Positions 9,064 through 17,921 of a stretch of DNA of 38,073 nucleotides are shown piece by piece. The DNA comes from CAZSNT01 sp964607765 (GTDB lineage: Bacteria; Verrucomicrobiota; Lentisphaeria; Oligosphaerales; JABHEG01), in assembly GCA_964607765.1 (NCBI GenBank), contig CAZSNT010000099.1, positions 1-38,073 on the forward strand, written 5' to 3'. The notes beneath the pieces were generated by a model. The model saw only the letters and a list, made by a program, of their open reading frames with translations. It was not told the origin of the DNA and made no database searches. Positions within the stretch are counted from its first letter, which is position 1. Every line of letters starts with the position of its first letter. Both the position numbers and the translations under genes were made by a program.

Positions 9064-10434
9064 TCACGGGTAGGCCACAGGACTGCGATGCAGGGCGCAG
9101 TTCGGGTTGTACGACTGTCCGGCGCGCCGCGCGGGTGCGGGCTCGATCACGGCGTCCCTGCCCTCGGCATCACGAATCCGCAGCAGCAGCCGCTCGCGCA
9201 GCTCTGCCGTGACGTCCGCCAGCGACTCGACGCCGATCAGGTTGTGCTGCTCGTACGGGTCCGCTGCCATGTCGTAGAGGAACTGTTCCACGTACCGGTC
9301 GGCGTATGCGGTGGCGCCGCCTTTGTCCGGGGCGTGGACCGCGTATTTCCAGCGCTCGGTACGGATGGCGCGGCCGCACTGGCTCTCGCTGATCTGAAGG
9401 AACACGTCGGTCTGCCAGTCGTCGGTCCGGCGCTGGAGGAGCGACAGGATGCTGCTGCCCTGCATCGACTCCGGCACGGGGATGCCGGCGGCGTCGAGGA
9501 GCGTGGGCGGCATATCGATCAGGCTGACCAACTGGCGAAGCTCGCCGCCGCCGTCGAACCCCGGCCCGGCGAGGGCCATGGGGATGCGGGCGCACCCGTC
9601 GTGGCAGGAGCGTTTGTACTCGCCATTGCGCGTCTTGAAGTGGCTGCCGTGGTCCGTGGTGAACAGCACGACCGTGTCCTCGGCCAGGCCCAGGCTGCGG
9701 ATCGCGTCCAGGACGCGGCCGAACGCCTCGTCAAGCCGCTTGATGCAGCCCCAGTAGCCGCCCAGATGGTAGGCGGACGAGCCACCGAGCGCTTCCAGGT
9801 CGGGCGGCGTCCAGCGCGCCATGTAGCGCTCGCGGTAGCCCACAGGTGCGGCGTACTCGTCGCGGTGATTCTGGTGGTGCGGCTCGATAAAGGAGAGCAT
9901 GAGGAAGAAGGGCTCGTCGCGGTGCGCATCGATAAAGCGAACGCCGGCGTCGGTGAGTGCATCGACCCGGTAGCCGGGCAGCCGCACGGGCTGGTCCCGG
10001 CCGTCGTACATCACGGTGAGATAGGCGTCGGAGGTGAACTCCAGCACATTGGAGCCGAGCCATGTATCGTAGCCGCTGCGGTACTGTGCAGGTACGGGTT
10101 CAGCCTTGCACAGGTGCCATTTGCCGATGTAGCCGGTGTGGTATCCCGCGTCTCGGAACCAGTGCCCGAGTGTCCTCTGGTCCGGCTCGATGCTGCAGCC
10201 GTTCGTGTGGCACCCCACCTCGGTGGCATACCGACCGGTCTGCAGGCTGGCGCGCGCCGGCATACAGACCGGCTGACACGTGTAGGCGTTGAAACAGTGC
10301 GTGCTCTGCTTGGCGACGCGATCGAAGTTGGGGGTGAGTTCCAGCGGATTGCCGTGCACACCGGTGCTGTCCCAGCGCTGCTGGTCCGTGAAGAAGACAA
10401 CGACATTGGGACGGTCCGCCCGTTTCCTGGCCAT
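9064..10434 (-). CDS. Formylglycine-dependent sulfatase (Cys type)
   Basis: 456 residues. The ATG at 10434 is preceded by AGGAGGGT at good spacing, so the longer upstream frame is not used. VVVFFTDQQR contains the first metal-site Asp. CMPARASLQTG carries the modifiable Cys57 in the C-x-P-x-R signature, YIGKWHL is the conserved Lys/His segment, and TTDHGSHF supplies the second metal-site Asp/His. The residue spacing fits the S1 arylsulfatase family. No signal peptide is seen. A pseudopilin gene follows 101 nt downstream, and another sulfatase starts divergently about 150 bp upstream. It probably removes sulfate from a polysaccharide fragment; the position it acts on cannot be told from sequence. 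Confidence 0.92.
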   Translation of the reverse strand: MARKRADRPNVVVFFTDQQRWDSTGVHGNPLELTPNFDRVAKQSTHCFNAYTCQPVCMPARASLQTGRYATEVGCHTNGCSIEPDQRTLGHWFRDAGYHTGYIGKWHLCKAEPVPAQYRSGYDTWLGSNVLEFTSDAYLTVMYDGRDQPVRLPGYRVDALTDAGVRFIDAHRDEPFFLMLSFIEPHHQNHRDEYAAPVGYRERYMARWTPPDLEALGGSSAYHLGGYWGCIKRLDEAFGRVLDAIRSLGLAEDTVVLFTTDHGSHFKTRNGEYKRSCHDGCARIPMALAGPGFDGGGELRQLVSLIDMPPTLLDAAGIPVPESMQGSSILSLLQRRTDDWQTDVFLQISESQCGRAIRTERWKYAVHAPDKGGATAYADRYVEQFLYDMAADPYEQHNLIGVESLADVTAELRERLLLRIRDAEGRDAVIEPAPARRAGQSYNPNCALHRSPVAYP

Positions 10435-10583
10435 CAGCTGTACCCTCCTGCGACGTTCTCGTGCCTGACGTGTGGGACGGTCAATGTAGCGCCGCGCCGG
10501 TGCGAGGCGAGCCAGGAGCGGCGCTGGATTGGTGGATTGGTGGGCGAGTGTCACACTGTTCGACGCGGCCGTTCCGAGCGGTT

Positions 10584-12089
10584 ATGTTCAGCAGAATGAA
10601 CAACGACGCTGCCCCCAACGTGCTGCTGATCATGTGCGATCAACTCAGCGCGAACGTGCTGGGGTGCTACGGCGGCCAAGTCCCGACGCCGAACATCGAC
10701 CGGCTCGCGGAGGAGGGTGTGCTGTTCACCAGCGCGATGTGCACCACGCCGTTCTGCTCACCCAGCCGCGCCTCGATCATCACCGGCAAATACCCGCACA
10801 GCCACGGGATCCTCACCAACGTGAACCGGCGCGACTACCCCGCCATCCCCGCACCGCCGACGCAGCAGGGCATCGCGATGTCGGACACCACCACGGAGGG
10901 CGTGCTGGCCGGCCGCGGTTACCGCACGCATCACTACGGCAAGTGGCACCTCATGGACGATGACCTGCCCTACTACACGGACATGTTCGGGGAGCATCAC
11001 GAGTACGCGACCGTCATGGGCGAAGTGTTCGACGTGGTACGCGAGCAATCAGCGCAAACGTGGATGGACTGGTACGGTTGGGCCTTGCCTGTTGCTGTGG
11101 ACGAGCGTCTTGCCGCGGCGTGCGACGCGATGGGAGATGCCTGGCAGAACAGACGCCTGTCTGATTTCATCACCAAAATGGGGCGGCTGCGACTACCGGT
11201 GGAGGAGGTGTTCGACGTTCAGGTTGCGGACCGGACGCGGGCGGCACTGCGCGCGGCTGACACGGCGCCGTTCATGATCACCTGTTCCTTCAACTACCCT
11301 CATGACCCGAACGTTGTCCCGTCCCCATATTACGAGACGTTCTCCCCGGACGCGCTCGATTTGCCGGAGAATGTGGAGGCGCGCGAGGCGCGTTTCGAGA
11401 AAGACTGGTCCCGGGAGATTGTCCGCAGCTTGGGTGAGCCGGGACTGCGCGAGTTCATGCGCGTGTACCACGCGAGTGTGAAGCTGATAGACGATCAAGT
11501 GGGCCGTGTCCTGAACGAACTGGATGCACAAGGGCTGGCCGACAACACCGTGGTGGTGTTCACGTCGGACCACGGCGACATGGCAGGCGGACACGGCATG
11601 GTGTGGAAGAGCACGTCCGCGTTCTACGAGGAAGTCGCGAGGGTGCCCCTGATCATCCGGTACCCGCACGCTGTGCGGCCCGGACAGATGCAGATGCCGG
11701 TCAGTGTAGCCGACCTGATGCCCACGTTGCTGGACTTAACCGGCGCGCCTGTGCCTAAGGGCACGGAGGGGCATTCCCTGGCCCCCTATCTCACCGGCGT
11801 CAAACCCGAAGGATCCGCCCCGGCCTACCGCGTCTGTGAACGCTTGGTGGCAAACGCGGACCACACTCGAGCGTTCCGGCCGCAGCGACGCGGCGTTTTC
11901 ATGGTCAGGGCGGCGGGCAGCAAGTACTGCCGCTACGCCGGCGGAGAGGAGTTTCTCTACGACCTGACTCGGGATCCCGGCGAGACCGAGAACGTGTCCG
12001 GCAACCCGGAGTATTCCGCGGTCGAGGCCGAGTTCCGTGCCCATCTGGACTCCTGGCTGGACGCACATGACTTGAGCTGCCCGCACTGA
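10584..12089 (+). CDS. Formylglycine-dependent sulfatase (Cys type)
   Basis: 501 residues from the ATG at 10584; the ATG at 10596 is an equally possible start, since neither has a strong ribosome site. The N-terminal NVLLIMCDQ carries the first metal-site Asp. TPFCSPSRASIITG holds the C-S-P-S-R signature with Cys58 as formylglycine precursor, HHYGKWHL is the conserved active-site Lys/His stretch, and TSDHGDMAGGHG is the second metal motif. It has no signal peptide. The stop is 19 nt before the repeat lipoprotein gene on the same strand, so the two are probably co-transcribed. It faces away from the previous sulfatase gene across a 149-bp gap. The three sulfatases differ clearly in sequence, which suggests different substrates and not recent duplication. 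Confidence 0.92.
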   Translation: MFSRMNNDAAPNVLLIMCDQLSANVLGCYGGQVPTPNIDRLAEEGVLFTSAMCTTPFCSPSRASIITGKYPHSHGILTNVNRRDYPAIPAPPTQQGIAMSDTTTEGVLAGRGYRTHHYGKWHLMDDDLPYYTDMFGEHHEYATVMGEVFDVVREQSAQTWMDWYGWALPVAVDERLAAACDAMGDAWQNRRLSDFITKMGRLRLPVEEVFDVQVADRTRAALRAADTAPFMITCSFNYPHDPNVVPSPYYETFSPDALDLPENVEAREARFEKDWSREIVRSLGEPGLREFMRVYHASVKLIDDQVGRVLNELDAQGLADNTVVVFTSDHGDMAGGHGMVWKSTSAFYEEVARVPLIIRYPHAVRPGQMQMPVSVADLMPTLLDLTGAPVPKGTEGHSLAPYLTGVKPEGSAPAYRVCERLVANADHTRAFRPQRRGVFMVRAAGSKYCRYAGGEEFLYDLTRDPGETENVSGNPEYSAVEAEFRAHLDSWLDAHDLSCPH

Positions 12090-12108
12090 AGGACCACGGG
12101 AAGAGCAT

Positions 12109-14475
12109 ATGACAGCCAGAGCTCCGCTCCCCCTGATCTCACTCGCTGCTGCCATCGCGATGTTCGGCGTTGCGTGCCGCACGCCGTTGCCGCCGCCTGT
12201 TGCGATGGACGAGCCGGTCATCGACACAACCGCCGAGGAGGAGACCCCCGAAGGGAATGCGTACATTGGCCTCGCGCTGCGTGACCTGAAGGATGGGGAT
12301 GGTGCGCTGGTGTCGTGGATCATGCCGGGCCCCCTCAACGGGGAAGGCTCCAGATCCCCGCACATGAACCGGGGCGACGTGATCGTGTCGGCGAACGGCG
12401 AGGCCATCGCCACAGGCGAGGATTTCATCGATCTGGTGAAGCGTTCGGAGCCTGGCGATGAGGTGACGATCGAGGTGCGGCGCACGGAGGGTAATCCACA
12501 CGCCGCCATGCCCACACCCGGACCGGGGACGCGGCTCGAGACGTTCACGGTTGCCTTGGCAGCGAAGACCGACTGGACAGGGCCGGTGGGCACGCCCCGC
12601 CCCGAGGACCGGCGCAATACGGCGGGGCAGTTCGAGCTCGGTTCGACCGCGGCGCCGCTTGACAGGTTCCTGCAGAAGGCGCTGCGCAAACGCCGTCTTG
12701 ACGCGCCGGTCGCGAAGCTGGTCACACTGCTCCGCGACACACAGGCCGGCGCCGATGGTTTCAACGGCCTGAGTCGCGTGAATGCCGCGTTCCGGCACCC
12801 GACCCGGCTGCCCGAACTGGTGAGAGGGATGAGTCGGCCAATGACGGATGTGCCGGGCAGTCCCGAGGCGATCATGGACATCATCGCGGAGAATCTGGAT
12901 GCGGCTGCGCCGGACCTGTCGGACCCCGTCGATCTGTCAACGCCTGCCGACGCACTGGTTGAGGCGCGGCGGCGCCTCGGCGAATCGCGTGCACTGCTCA
13001 GCACGGCTTTTGCCAAAGTGCCGAAGGATGCGCTGCACGACGTGCCGCGCGGCATCAACGACTTCCTGAACCGGCTGAGTGTGAAGGGCCAGGGCGCGGA
13101 CCGGATCATCCGTGCTCTGCGCACGAGTATGGCTGTTGATTTCGACGCACTGGTCGCGGCTGCCGCGCCGTTGACCGGATTCATGTCGAAGAGCCCGCCG
13201 CCCGCCGCGACGACGCCCGCCGTGCCCCTGCCTGCCGCGCTTCGCGGCAAGGTGAGGGGCACGATTCTTGCCGCGGCACAGTGCGAGGGCGCGTGGCTTG
13301 TTTTCGGCGGCCCGGGCAACAACGAGTACACGCTTTCGGCCATAGACGTGGTCATCGACGCGGGTGGCGACGACACGTACCGCTGTCTGCCGCGGCACGG
13401 GGCGGGACGCGTGCAGTTGCTTGTGGACATGGCCGGCAACGACACGTATGCGGGCGGCAATCTGGGGCCGGCAGGTACGCACTTGGGCATCAGTCTGCTG
13501 GTGGACTACGCGGGCAACGATCGCTACCGGGGCAGACGCTTCAGCTGCGGCAGCGCCTTGCTGGGGGTGGGCGTCCTTCTGGACCACGCGGGGGCGGACG
13601 AGTACCAGGCCACGGACTGGAGCATCGGTTGCGGCCTTTACGGCGCAGGCGTTGTTCTCGACTTGGGCGGCAGTCCGGACGTGTACTGGGCTCACCACGC
13701 GAGCGAAGGGATCGGCGGTCCGCGCGGCTTCGGACTGCTGCTGGATCAAGGCGGCAAGGACCTGTATCGGGCCAACGGCCCCACAGCGTCGGCGTACGGC
13801 GATCGGGCAACGTTCTACGGGCTGAGCCAGGGTGTGGGTTACGGCTTCCGCGGCTACGACACAGGCGGCATCGGGGTGTTGAGCGACCTCGGCGGTAACG
13901 ACCGCTACGAGGCAGGTGAGTTCAGCCAGGGCGGCGGCTACTATTGGGGGCTCGGCCTGCTCGACGACCGAACCGGCGACGACCTCTACTACGGGCACCG
14001 TTACAGCCAAGGCTTCGGCTGCCACCAGGCTGTCGGCGCGCTCGTGGACCGAGAGGGCAATGACACGTATTGGGCCACCACGGCGGCCGGCCAGGGCGCG
14101 GCATGGGATATCGGCATCGGGTTGCTGTTCGATGCGGCGGGGGACGATCACTACCGCGCCGACGATCTGTGCCAAGGCAGTGCCGCCATGCAGGGCATTG
14201 CGTGGCTGATCGACGCTGCGGGAAGCGACCACTACGTGGCCAGCAGCCCGCGGTCGCAGGGCCAGTCGTGGGGCAACTCGTATCATTACGAGCGGACCGA
14301 ATGCATGAGCTGGTCTGTGCTCCTCGATGCCGGGGGAACGCCGGATCACTACTCCACCGGTCGACGGAACGGCAAGACGTTGAGTACGGGCCAGTTCAAC
14401 AAGGCTGATCCCCGTAACAGCACGGTCTACGGGCTGTTCGTCGACACACCGCGCCGGGTGTCGCTGGGCGAGTAG
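12109..14475 (+). CDS. Exported PDZ protein with twelve D-x-x-G-x-D-x-Y-type repeats, function unknown
   Basis: 788 residues, starting 4 nt after GGGAAGAG. The hydrophobic N-terminus ends in GVAC at residue 23, an imperfect lipobox, so a lipoprotein is likely. A PDZ-like domain covers about residues 48-145, with NAYIGLALRD and RGDVIVSANGEAI. A helical middle region runs to about 400. From about residue 412 to 750 there are twelve copies of a unit whose core is hydrophobic-x-D-x-x-G-N-D-x-Y, for example LVDMAGNDTY, LSDLGGNDRY, LVDREGNDTY and LFDAAGDDHY. They are spaced about 25-35 residues apart and joined by Gly/Ser/Gln-rich turns such as SQG. The pattern suggests a solenoid with regular acidic loops, perhaps binding calcium, but it does not match the RTX nonapeptide. 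I do not recognise a named family. It probably shares a transcript with the sulfatase upstream. Confidence 0.75.
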   Translation: MTARAPLPLISLAAAIAMFGVACRTPLPPPVAMDEPVIDTTAEEETPEGNAYIGLALRDLKDGDGALVSWIMPGPLNGEGSRSPHMNRGDVIVSANGEAIATGEDFIDLVKRSEPGDEVTIEVRRTEGNPHAAMPTPGPGTRLETFTVALAAKTDWTGPVGTPRPEDRRNTAGQFELGSTAAPLDRFLQKALRKRRLDAPVAKLVTLLRDTQAGADGFNGLSRVNAAFRHPTRLPELVRGMSRPMTDVPGSPEAIMDIIAENLDAAAPDLSDPVDLSTPADALVEARRRLGESRALLSTAFAKVPKDALHDVPRGINDFLNRLSVKGQGADRIIRALRTSMAVDFDALVAAAAPLTGFMSKSPPPAATTPAVPLPAALRGKVRGTILAAAQCEGAWLVFGGPGNNEYTLSAIDVVIDAGGDDTYRCLPRHGAGRVQLLVDMAGNDTYAGGNLGPAGTHLGISLLVDYAGNDRYRGRRFSCGSALLGVGVLLDHAGADEYQATDWSIGCGLYGAGVVLDLGGSPDVYWAHHASEGIGGPRGFGLLLDQGGKDLYRANGPTASAYGDRATFYGLSQGVGYGFRGYDTGGIGVLSDLGGNDRYEAGEFSQGGGYYWGLGLLDDRTGDDLYYGHRYSQGFGCHQAVGALVDREGNDTYWATTAAGQGAAWDIGIGLLFDAAGDDHYRADDLCQGSAAMQGIAWLIDAAGSDHYVASSPRSQGQSWGNSYHYERTECMSWSVLLDAGGTPDHYSTGRRNGKTLSTGQFNKADPRNSTVYGLFVDTPRRVSLGE

Positions 14476-14488
14476 CGAGGGGCGAGGG
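14475..14488 (+). repeat. Two tandem GCGAGGG units
   Basis: Two 7-bp units begin just inside the stop region of the repeat lipoprotein gene. The same 14-mer occurs in reverse complement at 17996-18009. Confidence 0.75.
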
Positions 14489-14506
14489 GCGGAGTGGCAC
14501 GCGGAC

Positions 14507-15607
14507 TCAGGCTTGCTGCAGCAGGCCCGCCTTCTGCAGGTAGCAGACCGTGCCCCAGGCAATCTGCAGAGTTTTGGCGCGCTCGAACGCGCCGTCTTCA
14601 CCGGTGCGTGCCGCACTGCGGGCCTGCGCGAGTTGCTGACGGAACTGCTCACGAATGACGGGAACGGGCTCATCGGCTGACGTTCCGAGGAAGGTGAACG
14701 GCGACTGCCCGAATGCATGCACGAACTTGCGGTAGTCGGGGTGGGATTCAAACCTGGCGCTTTGCGCACCGCCTTCCGTGACATCCCGCACCACGGCAAC
14801 GAACGTTCCGTGCCGCTCCAGATGCTGATCCACGCACAGGGCAGCATTGCGCACCACGTCATGGGAACGTGTGTGGCATTGCCGCAGGAACGCTTTCGTC
14901 TCCTCCTGAAACGGGAACGCCTCGCGGCTCAGCAGGAACAGCGCCAGGGCAACCGTCTCCCGGTCGTCAGCCGCTTCGTCGGCCGCTTGGATCGGGGAGA
15001 GGTCTCTGGACATGCCTGTGCTGCGCAGGAACGCGCTCCACGTGTCGATGCCCTCCGCTTCCTCTGCCAGCTCTCCGAGCCAGGCAAGGGGATCCACGCG
15101 CGTTGCCAGGAGTCGGCGCAGCCGTGTGACCAGCGCTTCGGCCGACGCCCCGTGCACCTGTTCGAGCAACGCGTCCAGCCGCGCACGACGTTCAGGGCTC
15201 AGCGACTCGAACTCCCGCGACCACGACAGCAGCACCTGCAGCAACGCTCCGGTGACGTGCAGGCACTTGGCTTCCAGGTCGGGCGAGCCGAACACGACCC
15301 GAATCCCGCGGTATCGCTTCTGCCAGCGGCACAGATCCTCGAGCCACTCGAACGGTTGCTCGGTCTCGAAAAAGCGCCTGCCGCGCACCGCGGCCCAGAG
15401 CCAGGGATCGCGCTCCGCCAGCTCGGTGAGTACCTTGTCCATGGACGCCTGCATGTGCCGGCGCAGCAGCACGATCGCGTAGAGCGGGAAAGCGATCGCA
15501 CCAGCGAGCAGCCCCCCGTAGAACAGCGCGGAGTGGATTGAGCGCGTGCAATGCCGGAGCAGCTGGGCGACCACCATCAGCACCCCGGCTGTACCCGTCT
15601 GCTCCAT
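14507..15607 (-). CDS. Membrane-anchored protein of unknown function
   Basis: 366 residues from the ATG at 15607, which follows GAGGCGGGGC; the frame stays open further upstream but runs through intergenic repeat sequence. Hydrophobic stretches near residues 5-15 and 26-46 suggest one or two N-terminal membrane segments, the second ending in YAIVLLRRH. The rest is soluble, largely helical and rich in Arg, Glu and Leu, with a WQKRYRGIRVVFGSPDLEAK segment around residues 90-110. I recognise no catalytic motif or family. It stands alone, convergent with the repeat lipoprotein gene and divergent from the M42 peptidase gene. Helical repeats acting as a scaffold are possible but not shown. Confidence 0.65.
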   Translation of the reverse strand: MEQTGTAGVLMVVAQLLRHCTRSIHSALFYGGLLAGAIAFPLYAIVLLRRHMQASMDKVLTELAERDPWLWAAVRGRRFFETEQPFEWLEDLCRWQKRYRGIRVVFGSPDLEAKCLHVTGALLQVLLSWSREFESLSPERRARLDALLEQVHGASAEALVTRLRRLLATRVDPLAWLGELAEEAEGIDTWSAFLRSTGMSRDLSPIQAADEAADDRETVALALFLLSREAFPFQEETKAFLRQCHTRSHDVVRNAALCVDQHLERHGTFVAVVRDVTEGGAQSARFESHPDYRKFVHAFGQSPFTFLGTSADEPVPVIREQFRQQLAQARSAARTGEDGAFERAKTLQIAWGTVCYLQKAGLLQQA

Positions 15608-16074
15608 TGCCCCGCCTCGTGTCGCCAGCTTGCCGATCAACAACTGCGCGCCCTGTGGACACACTGTACACCGCCTCCGCCTTTCGCGGAAGGGTATGAT
15701 GCGCAAATTGGCAACGGGGCCAGTTACGTGGGGGGGGGGTGCCGCAATGCTATTAACTTTCTCTAAGGAAGGCGCACGTGAGTGTAGATTGCAGAATGGA
15801 GAATGGAGATTTCCGACCACAGTTCCGTTGCGGCACGGGAAGGCGATTGGCAATCTGCAATCTGCATTCTGCATTCTGCAATAGAAAGTCAGCAGCATTG
15901 GGGGCGCCTGCCACCTACAGCGGCTCGTGCCCTTAACTCAACACCATTCGGCGCCGTCCCGGAACGATCCGCTTTGCAGAGCGGTGCGGGTGGGTATGTT
16001 AAGCCGCACTGCATCGTACGGACGCCGATGCACAGGCCCAATGGTCAACAGACAGTACCTGACGGAGGCAAAGC
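15608..16074. other. Divergent intergenic region, 467 bp, with repeats
   Basis: This gap separates the divergent membrane-protein and peptidase genes. It holds a run of ten G at 15730-15739 and an imperfect inverted repeat built from ATTGCAGAATG-type words at 15788-15882. I see no RNA gene and no convincing small protein. The promoters of both flanking genes should lie here but are not clear. Confidence 0.6.
15788..15882. repeat. 24-bp inverted repeat of CAGAAT-type words
   Basis: Positions 15788-15811 and 15859-15882 are reverse complements over 24 bp with two mismatches. Each arm repeats a 7-bp word, AGAATGG on the left and ATTCTGC on the right. The loop is 47 nt. The words ATTCTGCATTCTGC also extend as tandem copies to the left of the right arm. 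Confidence 0.85.
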
Positions 16075-17139
16075 ATGCGCAAGGCATCTCTGGCATTTTT
16101 CCGCAACCTGATCGAGACCCCGTCGCCATCCGGCTATGAGCAGCCGCTGCAGACAGTGGTTCGCGAGTACGCCGCGGCGTTCGCGGACGACGTACGCACG
16201 GACGTACACGGCAGTGTCATCGCGGTGAAGAACCCGGACGCTCCCGTTCGCGTGATGTTGGCCGGGCACTGCGATCAGATTGGTCTCATGGTGCAGTACA
16301 TCGAGGAAAACGGCATGCTGCGCTGCGCCGCGATCGGCGGCGTGGATCCGAAGGTGATCGTGGCGGGCCCGCTCACCGTTCACGGCATGGCTGGCCCCAT
16401 ACCCGGTGTCGTGGGCCGCAAGCCGATCCACCTGCTGTCCGCCGAGCAGCGCAAGAACGAGAAGCTCGAGGTGGAGGAGCTCTGGATCGACGTCGGCGCG
16501 AAGAACAAAAAGGCTGCGCAGAAGCTTGTCGAGATCGGTGATCCGGTGACATTCCCGCTGCAGCTCATCCAGCTGGAACGCGACCTGATCGCTGCACCGG
16601 GCTGCGACGACAAGGTGGGCGTTTTCGTGGTCATGGAGGCCCTGCGCCTGGTGCAGAAGAGCAAGCTGAAATGCGGCGTCTATGCGGTGTCCACCGTGCA
16701 GGAGGAGATCGGTCTGCGCGGCGCGAAGACAAGCGCCTTCGGAATCGACCCGCACGCAGGCATTGCCGTGGACGTGACGCACGCCACCGACTACCCGGGT
16801 GTGGACCCGAAACGGACGGGTGAGGTGAAGCTGCGGCAAGGCCCGACGATCGCACGAGGCCCCAACATCAATCCCCCGTTGCGCGACATCGTGGTGCAGG
16901 CCGCGAAGGACCGGAATCTGCCGTACCAGAACGAACCCGCCCCGCGCGGAACAGGCACGGACGCGAATGCGATTCAGATCACGCGGGCCGGCGTGGCCGC
17001 GGCGCTGCTGGGCATTCCGAACCGGTACATGCATTCCCGGGTCGAGGTCGTGGCGCTCAGCGACCTGGAGAACGCAGCCAAGCTGCTGGCGGAAACCCTG
17101 ATCCGGATCGACGAAAGCACCGACTTCACGCCGCGGTAG
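16075..17139 (+). CDS. M42 family metallo-aminopeptidase
   Basis: 354 residues, with GACGGAGG placed 6 nt before the ATG. M42 enzymes are cytoplasmic dinuclear metal aminopeptidases that form large tetrahedral assemblies and degrade peptides. The conserved parts are in order: PSPSGYE at 16-22, the first metal His65 in AGHCDQIGL, the bridging Asp in GCDDKVG (178-179), the catalytic and metal Glu pair in QEEIGLRGA (210-211), Asp233 in AVDVTHATD, and the final metal His320 in RYMHS. All expected ligands are present. The length is usual for the family. Specificity (glutamyl or broad) cannot be read. Some members are annotated as endoglucanase or cellulase M, which is a historical misnomer. It is convergent with larB. 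Confidence 0.93.
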   Translation: MRKASLAFFRNLIETPSPSGYEQPLQTVVREYAAAFADDVRTDVHGSVIAVKNPDAPVRVMLAGHCDQIGLMVQYIEENGMLRCAAIGGVDPKVIVAGPLTVHGMAGPIPGVVGRKPIHLLSAEQRKNEKLEVEELWIDVGAKNKKAAQKLVEIGDPVTFPLQLIQLERDLIAAPGCDDKVGVFVVMEALRLVQKSKLKCGVYAVSTVQEEIGLRGAKTSAFGIDPHAGIAVDVTHATDYPGVDPKRTGEVKLRQGPTIARGPNINPPLRDIVVQAAKDRNLPYQNEPAPRGTGTDANAIQITRAGVAAALLGIPNRYMHSRVEVVALSDLENAAKLLAETLIRIDESTDFTPR

Positions 17140-17152
17140 GTGGAACAGTGGC

Positions 17153-17205
17153 CCGGCACGGGCCGTGCCGGTGGAGGCTGACACCACGGGACCAGCCGTC
17201 CCGTG
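17153..17205. terminator. Twin hairpins between convergent genes
   Basis: CCGGCAC/GTGCCGG (17153-17171, 5-nt loop) is followed by CACGGGAC/GTCCCGTG (17185-17205, 5-nt loop). Both stems are perfect. They fill the gap between the M42 peptidase and larB stops. They could end transcription in both directions, although no T-tract follows. Confidence 0.45.
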
Positions 17206-17232
17206 CCGCTGCCTGCGTCAACCCATCCGGGG

Positions 17233-17898
17233 TTACAGATGGTTGATCCTGCTGGCGGCGAAGGCGGCGCCGAAGCCGTTGTCGATGTTGACGACGGTGA
17301 CGCCGGGTGCGCATGAGTTGAGCATTCCGAGCAGTGCCGCCACGCCTTTGAAGGACGCACCATAGCCGACGGACGTGGGCACGGCGATCACTGGTTTGGA
17401 CACCAGGCCGCCGACCACGGACGGCAGGGCGCCCTCCATCCCGGCCGCTACGATGACCACACGCGCTTCCTCCAGCTCCTCGCGCTGCCTCAGGATGCGG
17501 TGCAGGCCGGCAACGCCCACGTCGTAGATGCGCTGCACACGGTTGCCCATCACTTCGGCCGTGCACGCCGCCTCCTCGGCTACGGGCACATCGCAGCTGC
17601 CTGCCGAAACCACGGCGACAACGCCCTCGCCGGTAATGCTCTTATCCTGGTGCAGATAGGCCGTGCGGCCCAGCTCGTTGTAGGCGACGTCCGGGTCCAC
17701 GCTCCGGAGCACGGCGGCCTGCTCAGGTGTGGCGCGTGAGGCAATCACATTGCTGTGTTTGCCGAACAGTGCTGCGCCCACGGTGCGCAGCTGCTCATCC
17801 GTCTTGCCGGGGCAGTAGATCACCTCGGCGAACCCGATACGTTCCTCACGGTCGAGATCAGGGAAACACTGTGAAACGGACGCATCTGAAGATTCCAT
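17233..17898 (-). CDS. larB: Nickel-pincer cofactor biosynthesis protein LarB
   Basis: 221 residues, with GGAGGAGC just before the ATG. LarB carboxylates and hydrolyses nicotinic acid adenine dinucleotide to pyridine-3,5-dicarboxylate mononucleotide, the first step towards the nickel pincer cofactor of lactate racemase and related enzymes. The PurE-like domain is complete: YCPGK at 28-32, VSAGSCDVPVAEEA near 98-110, GMEGALPSVVGGL near 153-165, VPTSVGYG near 173-180 and NSCAPG with Cys196, the residue type known to bind substrate covalently in LarB. VVNIDNGFGAA closes the domain. It lies 85 nt after larC in the same direction. LarE, the sulfur-donating enzyme, and the LarA client are not in the window. 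Confidence 0.95.
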   Translation of the reverse strand: MESSDASVSQCFPDLDREERIGFAEVIYCPGKTDEQLRTVGAALFGKHSNVIASRATPEQAAVLRSVDPDVAYNELGRTAYLHQDKSITGEGVVAVVSAGSCDVPVAEEAACTAEVMGNRVQRIYDVGVAGLHRILRQREELEEARVVIVAAGMEGALPSVVGGLVSKPVIAVPTSVGYGASFKGVAALLGMLNSCAPGVTVVNIDNGFGAAFAASRINHL

Positions 17899-17921
17899 CG
17901 CTCCTCCGCGGTGTCGGTGTT

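Noticed and set aside
9022..10599. Open frame of 525 codons on the plus strand
   Set aside because: Antisense to a sulfatase with complete active-site motifs.
11736..13490. Open frame of 584 codons on the minus strand
   Set aside because: It crosses two well-supported plus-strand genes and has no motif or plausible ribosome site.
15731..15898. N-terminal extension of the membrane-protein gene to 15898
   Set aside because: The added residues are encoded by the word-repeat region and the G run; the ATG at 15607 has a ribosome site and begins just before the hydrophobic segment.
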